A DNA stretch of 64,000 nucleotides from Candidatus Bathyarchaeia archaeon (GTDB lineage Archaea > Thermoproteota > Bathyarchaeia > Bathyarchaeales > Bathyarchaeaceae). The position numbers and the translations under genes are program-made. Shown here piece by piece: positions 7,701 through 15,989 of this stretch. The stretch is from the NCBI GenBank assembly GCA_035283685.1, contig DATETJ010000008.1, positions 1 through 64,000 on the forward strand, written 5' to 3'. The notes under the pieces are model-generated. The model was not told the DNA's origin. It saw only the letters and a program-made list of their open reading frames with translations, and searched no databases. The first letter of the stretch is position 1, and every line of letters begins with the position of its first letter.

Positions 7701-9139
7701 GTTGGGCCTCTGCTTGCAAAGTAGAACACCATTTCTTCATCGTCGCCCATGTGAGCGTAGAGATCTGAGTATCCGTAGCCGTAGTATGCGTCCAGGTATG
7801 TTTTCAACATGCGAGCGTAGACGTATCCTCCGACACCGACGTTTTTGTCAGCCACCGCAGACTGAGTTATCGTGAACGCGCCTGGACCTGCATTTCCAGA
7901 TGATTGAACCACGGTTATTCCATAGTAGGCTAGCACGTTCACCATTAGTGACCATGGGTCTGTGCCGTCGTTTATGGCGCTCCATGGCATTGGCAATCCT
8001 AGGCTCATGCTTACAACGTCGATGTGGTAGGGCGTAGTTCTGCGCAAGTTGAGCACGTACTGCATGCCTGCCAAGATCCAAGAGATGGCGCCGCTTCCAC
8101 CGAAAGTCAAAACCTTCTCTACCCACAGCCCAGCGCTTGGTGCTTCGCCGATGAAGGCAATGCCGACATATCCCGCTGGGATAGTGCCCCACGGGTATGT
8201 TCTTGGCGGTATGATTTTGCTTGGGAACCACCTTGCTACGGCTCTAGCGAGGCTGTAAGTGTCGGGCATTACTGCAATAACGGGTCTGCCTACTGCCATG
8301 CTTGAAGTCATAGTGCCGTGCGTTGCCGAGACTGAGTCCCAGTTGGGTTCTGATGGAACTGTGGAGTGACCGCCCACGATAGCGCTACTTATCATTGGAT
8401 GCGCTGCTGTGGCGCCAACATCCAAGACGGCTATGTAAGTTCCTGCTCCAGTATATCCCATGGCCCACAGGTTTTCAGCTCCAACCTGATATGTGAAGTA
8501 AGTTTGTGGCGTAACGTCAGCTAAGCCGATTTCGAACAAACTAATGTCGGTCTCTTTCTCTTTCGCGGCGCTCACAATTCCCTCTTCAGGGATTGTGTAG
8601 AGTTCAGGATTCAAGCCTTCATGGAATGCCTTGTCTCCGCCGGTTGTCTCAGCACTCGCTTTCTTGTCTGCAACCTTGTTGATGATGCTCTGTATTAGGT
8701 CTGCCTTGATGTTTGAGACATCAGCCTGCGCTTTAAGGCTCACTTGCTGGTCTAACCAAATCTTTTTAACGCTACTGCTCTTGGCAACGCTTTCCACACT
8801 GGTCGACGGAACAGTGACCGCGAGCGCATTAATGGACTCCAACGAAAATCTGACAGTGCCTCCGTACGACAGAACCAATTGGCGCACAGAGTCTAAGCCT
8901 CGCGAAGCAACGACAATCGTGTCTACGGATTGGCTTTCGCTGTTGCTGATTAGCTTCATCAAGTCTCGGTCTATCTTTGAGAGGTAATTGTATTCTGTGC
9001 TAGCTGCTTCTGCTCTTGGTGCAATGAACACTGAAGGAGCCAATAGTAGTAGTGCAAACGTTAAGGATATTGCTAAGCGTTTCAATTTCTGTCTCTCCCT
9101 TTCTCTCTTTCTCCTCTTTTTAGTGGAAACTTTTTTCAT
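4718..9139 (-). CDS. secreted subtilisin-like serine protease with three C-terminal repeats
   Basis: A 1473-residue S8-family peptidase. A very basic N-terminus (KKRRKRERERQKLKR) and hydrophobic core (about 22-40) form a signal peptide with likely cleavage near AEA-A46. The catalytic triad is visible: Asp240 (YIAVLDVG), His264 (SATHGTM) and Ser512 (GTSFSAP), with the oxyanion Asn416 in SSGNAGPG. A pre-peptidase-C-like region covers about 600-890. Three tandem repeats of about 170 residues (about 890-1410) each carry SGDD..Y..PFSFPF and YVG(S/T)NGYITF, resembling nidogen-like beta domains. There is no C-terminal anchor, so it is probably released or bound through the repeats. It likely degrades external protein. 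Confidence 0.9.
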   Translation of the reverse strand: MKKVSTKKRRKRERERQKLKRLAISLTFALLLLAPSVFIAPRAEAASTEYNYLSKIDRDLMKLISNSESQSVDTIVVASRGLDSVRQLVLSYGGTVRFSLESINALAVTVPSTSVESVAKSSSVKKIWLDQQVSLKAQADVSNIKADLIQSIINKVADKKASAETTGGDKAFHEGLNPELYTIPEEGIVSAAKEKETDISLFEIGLADVTPQTYFTYQVGAENLWAMGYTGAGTYIAVLDVGATAAHPMISSAIVGGHSTVPSEPNWDSVSATHGTMTSSMAVGRPVIAVMPDTYSLARAVARWFPSKIIPPRTYPWGTIPAGYVGIAFIGEAPSAGLWVEKVLTFGGSGAISWILAGMQYVLNLRRTTPYHIDVVSMSLGLPMPWSAINDGTDPWSLMVNVLAYYGITVVQSSGNAGPGAFTITQSAVADKNVGVGGYVYARMLKTYLDAYYGYGYSDLYAHMGDDEEMVFYFASRGPTRDYRTGVAVVAPCAFTIGAGDTSSMYWGAGTSFSAPRVAGEALLLIQYYKAYKGMYPTPETVRAAIVVGADYIPGYHKIEEGGGRWNPYKAAGEILKKNVVGQANNILDVNNFHDLRVTGALSFTNGVAEQTIQSLGIEHYSRFYFSLSDPDMYRISITNIAETLPGGNTLYMWVFDPKGDLANIGMAWTSGGTVLNYGQTGYYYYLVGETQYSGVYKWNQHWTPMDPGIWEVVVENDYYSWEPVGYTIRVEKSEVSMSASASKVTLRNDGVDLGLSAPGGLKAYEGNTASFSGSVKQGQVYGTAFNVLPDTKELLVTLDWDDDYTDKYPADLDLYLIDPFGTMWVAYDPPNSPMGIFGATVNIPETDYFGDYTAANIRAGTWTILVAGYKITPVTAQENFLISIEGRIRDATRPTKVYSVESLDYDFEMPGVANQLFSGDDTYAAYTLPFSFPFYDGRDYTTIYVGSNGYITFDAGFSQYYDLWNLFLQHPMIAAMSMDLVTSAYAIPHGNYVTILWHGRAFGVPPDRNLMLVQLYDNGDIVMSYSDWISGYGGLSKGDGAAYMTISPADLTAFKFAYSYTPIIIDAYTYSVSSISYFWETGGTPIFSGDDTYGTYALPFSFPFYGTNYNTIYVGSNGYITFNQGYTYYTDSSIWNMFLTTRTIAVMGSDLVTTGYVTDHGNYVTIRWYGRAYGVPPDHELMLVQLYDNGNILVSYTDWISGRAGVSKGDGATYITISPADSTAYQYTYEHTTMEYRLVSYTVTSEQFFWEDIVMPLVSGDDAYATYVVPFSFPFCGSSYSTVYVGTNGYITFLQGYTSYSGLLGLFMSTPMVSAMARDLVTSVYAINHGTYVTFLWIGRAFGEPTSNVRPLVQAKLHSDGAVVLSYADWLTDAEVAGVSDGDGVNYVTISPDDLTTFRITVSAIIPAAVEFANQNPWLPAGATVEIYYTAHVPGNYIFVAKHYWVEKFFRDGGVYAWIFGRFLYDNAEANH

Positions 9140-9322
9140 TGCGCCTCCTTGGGGCGCTCAAGGGGCATGAAACATGAGACATTCGCGGTTTGGAAATTCT
9201 AGTAAGTCAGCCCCCATACTTGGTACACTCGTTTAGTTTAAAAGATTTTCCAACTTCTTTCTTGCAAGAAAACAAAAACCTTCTTCGCGATTTAGGACAA
9301 TGAATCATGACGGTTTTCCGCA

Positions 9323-11113
9323 TCAGCGACTGGCTTTTCCGTAGTTTTCGTTTGTTATGGACAAATCTGCACTATCGACAGTGCCGTTGCTATCTATGTC
9401 GCAATCTGCATTCCAGTTGGAGCTAGCATACGTCGAAGCAAATGCCCTTCCAAGCCGATATAGGTCGAAAACATCAACCCTGCCGTTACTGCTCAAGTCT
9501 CCCGGTAATGAAACAGTTATCAAACCGTTGGCGAGCAAGTTGTCCGTTGGATCTGCATCAACCGTTGGCGGAGGAATCACTGTCTCAGCGCTTAAGGCGT
9601 AGTTGCCCTTCGGAAACTCTCCTTCAATTGCGGTCCAAGTGAATGAAAGGACCTGGATACCACCAGGTGTTATTATCTGAAGGCTTGAAAGAGCATCAAC
9701 GACAGTTGTATTAGCGTATACGGTTACGTTCACCATTTCCAAGCGGTTGCCTTGATTTTCAACAGTCACGTTGATAAGTGCTGAGTAGCCTTGACCCACC
9801 ACCGTCTTAGTGGACGCACAATTAATGACAGCTACGTCATGTCGTGGAATGCTGCCTTCAACCTTAACAAGCCACATGTCACCGCTTCCCCCACCATAGG
9901 AGAATGTGTCGCCAGCTAATGCAAAGCCTCTATCGCTAGTCTCAATCATCGAATAGGCAAAATCGTAGCCTACACCGCCATACGTTTGACTCCAGTTCAG
10001 GTTCCCAGCAGAATTGACCGTGATCAGCCAGGAATCCCAGTAGCCAGCGCCATAAGACAGCGTTGCGCCTGCAATTGCGTAACCACCACTTGCAAGGATA
10101 ATCAAGGACTCAGCAGAGTCGCCATCTAAACCTCCATAAGCCTGAGTCCAAAGCTCTCTTCCCATCGAGTCTATCCTGACCAGCCAGAAATCCGGATAGC
10201 CAAGTATTCCATTTCCCCATGATTCGGTGTAGCCAGCTAGCGCATAGTCTCCATCAGACGTTTGGACTAGTGAGTAGGCGCCCTCAGGATTCACTCCTCC
10301 ATATGATTGATCTCTTTGCTTTCTTCCATCTGCTGCTGTTTTGACCCACCAGAAGTCTGGTTCAATCGCTCCAGCAGGATCGGTTTCGCCTGCAAGCGCA
10401 TATCCGCCGTCGCTGGTTTGAATCACTGAGCGAGCTTCCTCCGAGCCTCTTCCTCCATACGCTTCGCTCCATTGCATGATTCCATTGACATCCGTCTTGA
10501 CTAGCCAGAAGTCTCCGCCTTGACCGTACGATTCTGTGTAGCCAGCCAATGCGTAGCCGTCGTCGCTCGTTCTAATTGCAGAAAAAAGGTAGTCGTAGCC
10601 TGCTCCACCGTAAGTTTGATTCCACTGATGATTACCGTTCGAGTCGGTTTTGACCAGCCAGAAATCTGTAACTCCAGCGCCATAAGACCGTGTGACTCCA
10701 GCGAGCGCGTATCCTCCATCACTGGACAAAATCACAGAATGAGCCTCATCATAATCTGCTCCACCATAAGTTCGATTCCAAAGCGCTCGCCCGGCAGAAT
10801 TGGTTTTTACCAACCAGAAGTCGCCGCCTCCGGCTCCGTGAGACTGAGTCCAGCCTGCTAGCATGAAGCCTCCATCATTTGTCTCAATTACCGAGTTTGC
10901 CACATCCCAAGCAGCGCCTCCAAAAGTTTTGTTCCACTCGGTTGGAGGAGGTAGAGTATCAGGAAAGTAATCGTCTGCAATTGAGAACGTTCCCGTTGCT
11001 GCCCTAGCTTTTCTGTTAAACATGAAATCTGAAGAACCTAGGGCTACTGCCACCAAGCCTACGATAAGCAATAAGAACATTGCCATGGAGACTGCCGGCT
11101 TTTCCCTATCCAT
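9323..11113 (-). CDS. secreted seven-repeat propeller-like protein with CARDB and dockerin domains
   Basis: This 596-residue protein has an N-terminal signal or anchor helix (about 8-27). Residues about 57-420 are seven repeats of about 52 residues following YGG..yD.A.S.I.TSDGGYALAG...DFWLVK, a likely seven-bladed beta-propeller. A CARDB-like beta domain (about 425-535) and a type I dockerin (about 537-594) follow. The dockerin has two Ca-binding EF-like loops, DLSSNGRVDVFDL and DIDSNGTVDSADL. A dockerin implies a cohesin partner, which is not in this window. It lies downstream of, and in line with, nothing obvious; its neighbour at 4718-9139 is also secreted. Confidence 0.8.
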   Translation of the reverse strand: MDREKPAVSMAMFLLLIVGLVAVALGSSDFMFNRKARAATGTFSIADDYFPDTLPPPTEWNKTFGGAAWDVANSVIETNDGGFMLAGWTQSHGAGGGDFWLVKTNSAGRALWNRTYGGADYDEAHSVILSSDGGYALAGVTRSYGAGVTDFWLVKTDSNGNHQWNQTYGGAGYDYLFSAIRTSDDGYALAGYTESYGQGGDFWLVKTDVNGIMQWSEAYGGRGSEEARSVIQTSDGGYALAGETDPAGAIEPDFWWVKTAADGRKQRDQSYGGVNPEGAYSLVQTSDGDYALAGYTESWGNGILGYPDFWLVRIDSMGRELWTQAYGGLDGDSAESLIILASGGYAIAGATLSYGAGYWDSWLITVNSAGNLNWSQTYGGVGYDFAYSMIETSDRGFALAGDTFSYGGGSGDMWLVKVEGSIPRHDVAVINCASTKTVVGQGYSALINVTVENQGNRLEMVNVTVYANTTVVDALSSLQIITPGGIQVLSFTWTAIEGEFPKGNYALSAETVIPPPTVDADPTDNLLANGLITVSLPGDLSSNGRVDVFDLYRLGRAFASTYASSNWNADCDIDSNGTVDSADLSITNENYGKASR

Positions 11114-11258
11114 TAGGTGCCCTCTCTCACTCTATCGTGTCTCATTGTCAACGAGAAAGTAGACTCAACACGCTAAACATAAGTCGCTATCATCATTTAT
11201 GCCTTGTGAAACAATCTTCGACACGGTTCACCTTTGTTTTCTCTAGGCTCCAGTCATG

Positions 11259-12509
11259 TCAGGCTAGAAAGTAAACCAGCAGAGCAGCTATGAATGACAC
11301 CAAAAACGAAGGAATTATGTACTTGTACACTTTACCCATCGAGCATTTGAAATAATCCACAGTGAACGCCAGACACAAATGTGAAGGCACAATCAAATAG
11401 CCCAAATACGCGCTCATGAAAAGCAAAGCAGCTGTTTTTGGCGAAAAAGCCAGCAAGCCAGCCAGAATTGAGACGCTTATGGCCACCCCGCCCGAAGGAG
11501 AGCCAGTGACGAAACCCAGAACAGCTGGAACAAGGGTCAGCAATATAATGACGTCAACACCGCCGTTAACGACAAACGCTTTAAGGATCTCAGAGATGCC
11601 CGTGGCAACAGTTACGTTTCTCAACAGGAACGCACCATAAGCCGCCAACGTGATGCCATAGATCTCCCAGCTCCTCAGGGGCTTCACCAAAACTTGTCGA
11701 CTCGGCTTAGCTATCAACACTAACACTATTATGCCTACAAACGTAGCTACACAAACATCCAAGCCTATGCCGGCAAGACCCAGACCTGCAGCATCCAAGG
11801 CAACAACTGCGATTATCGTTGCCATGATCGGTGCAAACGCGATCAGGAATCGTTTGAGGTTTGAGTTCACGTTCTGCGTTTCGACGGGGTTCAACCGCGC
11901 TTCTTTTTCTGTTTTTGAAAGTTTCCAGAAGCTGATGAGATACCCTATGATGATCATGACAGCAATTACGGGAATTTGGCGCAGGATTATTAACGGTACT
12001 GCTACTCCAGTGAGCGCTGCGGTTATCACCAGAACTTGACTCAGAGGATAAACTGGGAAAATCGTGTGCCTGAACCATATGTTAACATAAGCCTTCTTTT
12101 CAGGCTTCAACCCCAGCTTCTCTGTCTGAGAGTCCACAAGAGGTGCCGACATTAAGGCGCCGCCGGCAACTGGAAGAAACCCTATGATCGCTGGAAGAAT
12201 GCTAGACACGATTTTTGGGTTGTTTATTATTTTGCCCACGCTTTCACTCAAAGCATCGATGACTCTAGTATGCTTATAGAGCTGGCTCAGCATCATTATT
12301 CCAAACGTTGCGAGCACGACCGCAATTGTGAGCGGCTCAAGCGTTGTTCTGTAGATTATCGCTGGAATGGTTGCGATGTCGACTGCCAACAATGCCAAAA
12401 GCAAAGCCGTAGCGTTCAACGTAATTCCGAGATTGACTCGCTTGAATAGCATAACGCCAAGAAAGCCAAAAGACACTAGAAGCGCCACGACTGGATTGAC
12501 GAGTCCCAA
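11259..12509 (-). CDS. DUF401-family membrane protein, putative carrier
   Basis: This 416-residue integral membrane protein has about 10-11 hydrophobic helices. Its sequence pattern (VAGGALMSAPLVD, NIWFRHTIFPVYPLSQ, GSPSGGVAISVSIL) is that of DUF401, related to the GntP/ion-transporter superfamily of anion carriers. The substrate is not known. The start at ATG 12509 lies in a promoter-like region, with TTTAAAG (minus strand) about 50 bases upstream. The final residues (LVYFLA) are hydrophobic, so the protein ends in a helix. Confidence 0.75.
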   Translation of the reverse strand: MGLVNPVVALLVSFGFLGVMLFKRVNLGITLNATALLLALLAVDIATIPAIIYRTTLEPLTIAVVLATFGIMMLSQLYKHTRVIDALSESVGKIINNPKIVSSILPAIIGFLPVAGGALMSAPLVDSQTEKLGLKPEKKAYVNIWFRHTIFPVYPLSQVLVITAALTGVAVPLIILRQIPVIAVMIIIGYLISFWKLSKTEKEARLNPVETQNVNSNLKRFLIAFAPIMATIIAVVALDAAGLGLAGIGLDVCVATFVGIIVLVLIAKPSRQVLVKPLRSWEIYGITLAAYGAFLLRNVTVATGISEILKAFVVNGGVDVIILLTLVPAVLGFVTGSPSGGVAISVSILAGLLAFSPKTAALLFMSAYLGYLIVPSHLCLAFTVDYFKCSMGKVYKYIIPSFLVSFIAALLVYFLA

Positions 12510-12599
12510 ACTATGCGCTTTCCTGTTAAGCCATGTTTTGAAGATGCAGAATGAGACACAGTGGTTCTTAAACTTTAAATCGAGTTGCCAAATGCGGTG

Positions 12600-13133
12600 T
12601 CAGAGTTCACGCGTCATGCGAATCAAATCGATGTATTCGCCTTTTTTGAAGATGCCTTTTGGTATTCTGCCGTTCTCTATGAACCCCATTTTCTCGTAGA
12701 GCTTCCTCGCGATCTTGTTTGTTTCGAAGACCTCGAGAACCAGCATTTTCATGTCCATTTTCTTTGCTTGGTCAATGAGCGACCTCATCAGTTCAGCGCC
12801 GATTCCTATGCTGGGGTAACCAGCGCGTATCCCAATGCCGAGGTCTCCAACATGATTCATATTGCCCTTTCTACGCCCAACCTCAGCGTTAGCAACCATT
12901 TTGCCGTCAACCTCGGCTACAACGTCAACTAACTCGCCTTTCTCAATGCTTGCGAGTCGTCTTCCAAGCCAGTCTGCTTCCTCATCTCGAGTGACTTTGG
13001 CTTCTCTTGCTATGTTAGAGCCTTCGTCAACTAGCGAGTTAATGAATTCGATGCAGTCGTCCAGATCTTCCCACCTGATTGATCGCAAGGTAACCTTTTG
13101 TCCATCCTTAGCCGTGAATGTTCTCAAGTCCAT
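12600..13133 (-). CDS. GNAT-family N-acetyltransferase
   Basis: A 177-residue single-domain GNAT protein. The first strands (VTLRSIRWEDLDDCIEFIN), the acetyl-CoA-binding segment with GIGIRAGYPSIGIGAELM (Q/RxxGxG/A-like loop) and the C-terminal KLYEKMGF element are all present. Specificity (small molecule or protein N-terminus) cannot be told. The final part, GRIPKGIFKKGEYIDLIRM, is the usual last strand. It is a monocistronic gene on the minus strand, with the tRNA-Gly gene diverging upstream. Confidence 0.85.
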   Translation of the reverse strand: MDLRTFTAKDGQKVTLRSIRWEDLDDCIEFINSLVDEGSNIAREAKVTRDEEADWLGRRLASIEKGELVDVVAEVDGKMVANAEVGRRKGNMNHVGDLGIGIRAGYPSIGIGAELMRSLIDQAKKMDMKMLVLEVFETNKIARKLYEKMGFIENGRIPKGIFKKGEYIDLIRMTREL

Positions 13134-13228
13134 ATGGTCTTCATCCAGCCCTCTCCGTCAATGTTGCTAGAAAGATTTTTAGACACCACATATTAAACCT
13201 TACAGACGCAGATGGCGTATCCATGCGA

Positions 13229-13303
13229 GCGGTCGTAGTCTAGCCTGGTCTAGGACGTTGCCCTGCCACGGCAAGAACCCGGGTCCAAATCCCGGCGACC
13301 GCA
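13229..13303 (+). tRNA. tRNA-Gly (GCC)
   Basis: Acceptor GCGGTCG pairs with CGACCGC (13296-13302). The anticodon stem TTGCC/GGCAA encloses CTGCCAC, so the anticodon is GCC. The T arm is CCGGG/CCCGG around TCCAAAT. CCA is encoded at 13304-13306, and no intron is present. Confidence 0.94.
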
Positions 13304-13437
13304 CCACTAATTCTCTCAGATTGCACCGGCGTCAATCAAGTCTGTAGCCCCGACGATATACCATCATGTGACGAGCCGCCTAGGAACACAGTACACTAAT
13401 AACCATTCTTTCAGCAGTTATGAACCACATGTAGCTC

Positions 13438-14346
13438 TTACCTCATGTTTGTGTGGAATGCCTTTCGGAGTTCCTCTGGGGAGAAGACTCCCTTCTCGCA
13501 GACAACTGCGGCAACATACTTCATGGGGGTGATGTCGAAAGCTGGGTTCAAAACCATTGTTCCATGTGGTGCAAACCTTTTAGAACCTATTTTTGTCACT
13601 TCCTCTGGGTTTCTTTCCTCAATGACCACGTCTTCGGCTGCATGGTTCAAGTCGAATGTGCTTAAAGGAGCTGCAACGTAAAATGGCACTTCATGCTCGT
13701 GGGCAAGCACAGCGATCGAGAACGTGCCTATCTTGTTGATTACAGCGTCCTTCACTATGCGGTCTGCACCAACAAAAACTGAGTTTACCATTCGCTTAGA
13801 CATGACGTAGCCAACCATGTTATCTGTGATCAACTTGAACGGGATGCCCAATGTCTTGAGTTCGTAGGCTGTAAGCTTCGCGCCCTGAAGTTTCGGGCGA
13901 GTCTCAGTTGCTATCACACTGATCCTCTTACCCTGTTCCCAAGCCGCCCGTATAACCCCTAATGCTGTACCATAGTCGACAGTTGCCAGAGCTCCAGCGT
14001 TGCAATGCGTCAAAATTGTGTCGGCGTCATTGATCAGTTTTGAACCGTATTCGCCCATTTTTCGATTCGCTTCAGCGTCTTCATCTGCTATTCTCTGAGC
14101 TTCATTCAAAACTAGGTTTTTCAGCGCGCTAGTGGAGGCAGATGGAGTCTGAGCGATCTTTTCTAGTATTCGCTCGACTGCCCAGAATAAGTTGACGCCT
14201 GTTGGCCTAGTCGCTTTGAGAAATTGAGCTGACTCCTGCATCTGCTCAAGCAACTCGTTCTTGTCAGATGCTTTTGAATGAACTGCCGTAAGGGCTAGAC
14301 CATAGGCAGCCGCGGCTCCTATGAGAGGAGCGCCTCGAATCTTCAT
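13438..14346 (-). CDS. mtnA: S-methyl-5-thioribose-1-phosphate isomerase / aIF2B-like
   Basis: This 302-residue frame contains the MtnA/eIF2B-like signatures KIRGAPLIGAAAAYG, ILTHCNAGALATVDYG (catalytic Cys) and TETRPKLQGAKLTAYEL, plus NKIGTFSIAVLA and FDITP near the C-terminus. It probably isomerises methylthioribose-1-phosphate in methylthioadenosine salvage; a ribose-1,5-bisphosphate isomerase role in AMP breakdown is a related alternative. The first ATG lies inside a conserved block: about 40 residues homologous to the family N-terminus continue upstream in the same frame (see 14347-14482). The HTH-phosphoribosyltransferase is divergently ordered only by gap, being the next gene on the same strand. 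Confidence 0.85.
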   Translation of the reverse strand: MKIRGAPLIGAAAAYGLALTAVHSKASDKNELLEQMQESAQFLKATRPTGVNLFWAVERILEKIAQTPSASTSALKNLVLNEAQRIADEDAEANRKMGEYGSKLINDADTILTHCNAGALATVDYGTALGVIRAAWEQGKRISVIATETRPKLQGAKLTAYELKTLGIPFKLITDNMVGYVMSKRMVNSVFVGADRIVKDAVINKIGTFSIAVLAHEHEVPFYVAAPLSTFDLNHAAEDVVIEERNPEEVTKIGSKRFAPHGTMVLNPAFDITPMKYVAAVVCEKGVFSPEELRKAFHTNMR

Positions 14347-14482
14347 TTTCTTGATGGCGAGAGCAACATCTCGACAATTCCTGAGCTTTATGTAGACAAG
14401 CCTATGAGGCAGCTTCGTCTGGTCAACTGTAACAACCGTGTCATTCTTCCACTGTATTGTTCTCGTTTGCGTTAGCCTCCAT
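14347..14482 (-). other. disrupted 5' end of the mtnA-like gene
   Basis: The same frame continues upstream with RTIQWKNDTVVTVDQTKLP and then RDVALAIKKM, which is the missing family N-terminus, but contains no ATG, GTG or TTG before a TGA at about 14492. An ATG at 14482 opens the next frame (MEANANENNTVEE, then stop). Dropping one A in the GAGAAC run near 14463 would join them as MEANANE-TIQW. So there is either a one-base frameshift (real or from assembly) or a non-standard start. Confidence 0.6.
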
Positions 14483-14581
14483 ACGAGTGTCTCTCAAGTC
14501 CAGTCGCGAACCCTATCAATTGTGTCAGTTTAACAGGCTAAAAAAATGCTTGGCTACAATTATCCCGTCGTCTCAAGATGA

Positions 14582-15322
14582 CTACGGTATATTTACCCTA
14601 GTAACAACTTCAACCGCTTCCTTTGGGAGGTTGATTCGTCTCTGCCATTCCTCGCCCACAGCAACTATGGAATAAATACCGGCGATGTCAGCTTTTGCCT
14701 TCTTTGCCAGAGTGACTAGAGCGGCCTGGGTTTCACCTGTTTTTATCATGTCGTCCACAATGAGCACGCTATCACGCTTCTTGAGTGCATCCTTGGGAAT
14801 GTACAGTGTCATCGTGACTCCCGAGTCTCTCAGCGCGTAGGTCTCCTCAAGAAATGCTGGAACGCCCACCTCCTTGTTCCATTTTGCTATGACAAGGTTG
14901 ACGCCCAACGAGTTGGCAACCATCGTGCCCAACGGTATGCCGTCAACTGCAGCAGTTAAGACTTTGGTCACCCTTTTACCAGCAAAAACAGCCAACGCAT
15001 GATGAGCCGCTTGCCTCAAAATATTATAGTCTCCGATGATATCGGTATTGTTGAAGTATCCGTCGCTGTTGAAATGAATTCTTCGGCGCAACTCAGCCTG
15101 CAAACCCACCAGTTTGGTCAGGGTTCGCCAAAGCTGATGAGCTCTTTCAGCGTTGGGCAACACATGACCCTTCGCGTACCGACTCAACACAGTAACAGGC
15201 AAACCTGTCTTCGCAGACAGTTCTCGATAAGTGTAAGGCACCCTTTTCGCTATGCGCAGAAGCTCAATAGTCATTAACCTGAACTTCAAGTCTTCAGCAT
15301 GTGTACTCATGGATTCCTGCAT
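14582..15322 (-). CDS. HTH-domain phosphoribosyltransferase, GfcR-like regulator
   Basis: A 246-residue protein with an N-terminal helix-turn-helix (about 25-65; YRELSAKTGLPVTVLSRYAKG) joined to a type I phosphoribosyltransferase domain. The PRPP loop is VLIVDDMIKTGET, and a flavin- or base-contacting DGIPLGTMVA segment precedes it. This layout is typical of archaeal regulators such as GfcR, in which the PRTase fold senses a ligand and the HTH binds DNA. It may control purine or sugar metabolism. Its position just upstream of the MtnA-like gene suggests nucleoside salvage. Start: ATG 15322, or ATG four codons inside. Confidence 0.8.
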   Translation of the reverse strand: MQESMSTHAEDLKFRLMTIELLRIAKRVPYTYRELSAKTGLPVTVLSRYAKGHVLPNAERAHQLWRTLTKLVGLQAELRRRIHFNSDGYFNNTDIIGDYNILRQAAHHALAVFAGKRVTKVLTAAVDGIPLGTMVANSLGVNLVIAKWNKEVGVPAFLEETYALRDSGVTMTLYIPKDALKKRDSVLIVDDMIKTGETQAALVTLAKKAKADIAGIYSIVAVGEEWQRRINLPKEAVEVVTRVNIP

Positions 15323-15470
15323 CTCTTTTTATACAATAACACGTCAATTACAAGACGCGCAGAATCCTTTTTTGTGTTGAGAGATTTAATGCTTTCCATT
15401 GCTTCCGCAGACTCTAAAGAATGCCCATAAAGAAAACGCATATGAGAGCGATTCTCTCAGCACTGCAGGG

Positions 15471-15983
15471 TCAGGACTCGTTATCACCTTTCCTGCATTT
15501 GCCGATCAGGCGGGCGTATTCGAAGACAACTTCTCTCTGCGCAAAGGATTCGACTCCAATGCCGCGTTGTTCCTCAATTCGCTTTAGGGCTTCTTCAGGA
15601 GACTTGCACTGACTGACCAAATACGCAGCCAGCATCGTGCCTGTCCTTCCAATCCCAGCTCCGCAGCACACCAACACAGGCATGCGTTGGTTAATCATGG
15701 TATTAACAAAATTCACAAATTCCATTATGTCCTCAGTTTTTGGCGCCGCGAAATCCTTCACAGGAATAAAACAGTATTCAAACCCCAGTCCTGTGACTTG
15801 CTTGTCTTCGAGTGGGCGCTCTTTGTTTAAGCAGACAATGGCCTTTATCCCTGCGTCTTTGAGCCATCTGAGTTGATCTTCATTTTCAGGTCTTGCGCTG
15901 CCAGCCAACTTGCCCTTAACGACCCATGAAAAATTCCCGGGCTTGTGAGACGACGTACGCCCAAGTGACAAAGCTGGCGGCAC
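15471..15983 (-). CDS. dual-specificity / tyrosine protein phosphatase
   Basis: This 170-residue protein carries the CX5R active-site loop, VCCGAGIGRTGTM, with the nucleophilic Cys and the phosphate-binding Arg. A general-acid Asp is likely in the VKDFAAPK loop. The N-terminal NFSWVVKGKLAGSARP and a final helix match archaeal DSP/PTP enzymes of about 150 residues. It acts on phosphotyrosine or a small phosphoester; the substrate is unknown. It begins 6 bases after the enoyl-CoA hydratase stop, so the two are probably co-transcribed. Confidence 0.85.
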   Translation of the reverse strand: MPPALSLGRTSSHKPGNFSWVVKGKLAGSARPENEDQLRWLKDAGIKAIVCLNKERPLEDKQVTGLGFEYCFIPVKDFAAPKTEDIMEFVNFVNTMINQRMPVLVCCGAGIGRTGTMLAAYLVSQCKSPEEALKRIEEQRGIGVESFAQREVVFEYARLIGKCRKGDNES

Positions 15984-15989
15984 CAGCGT

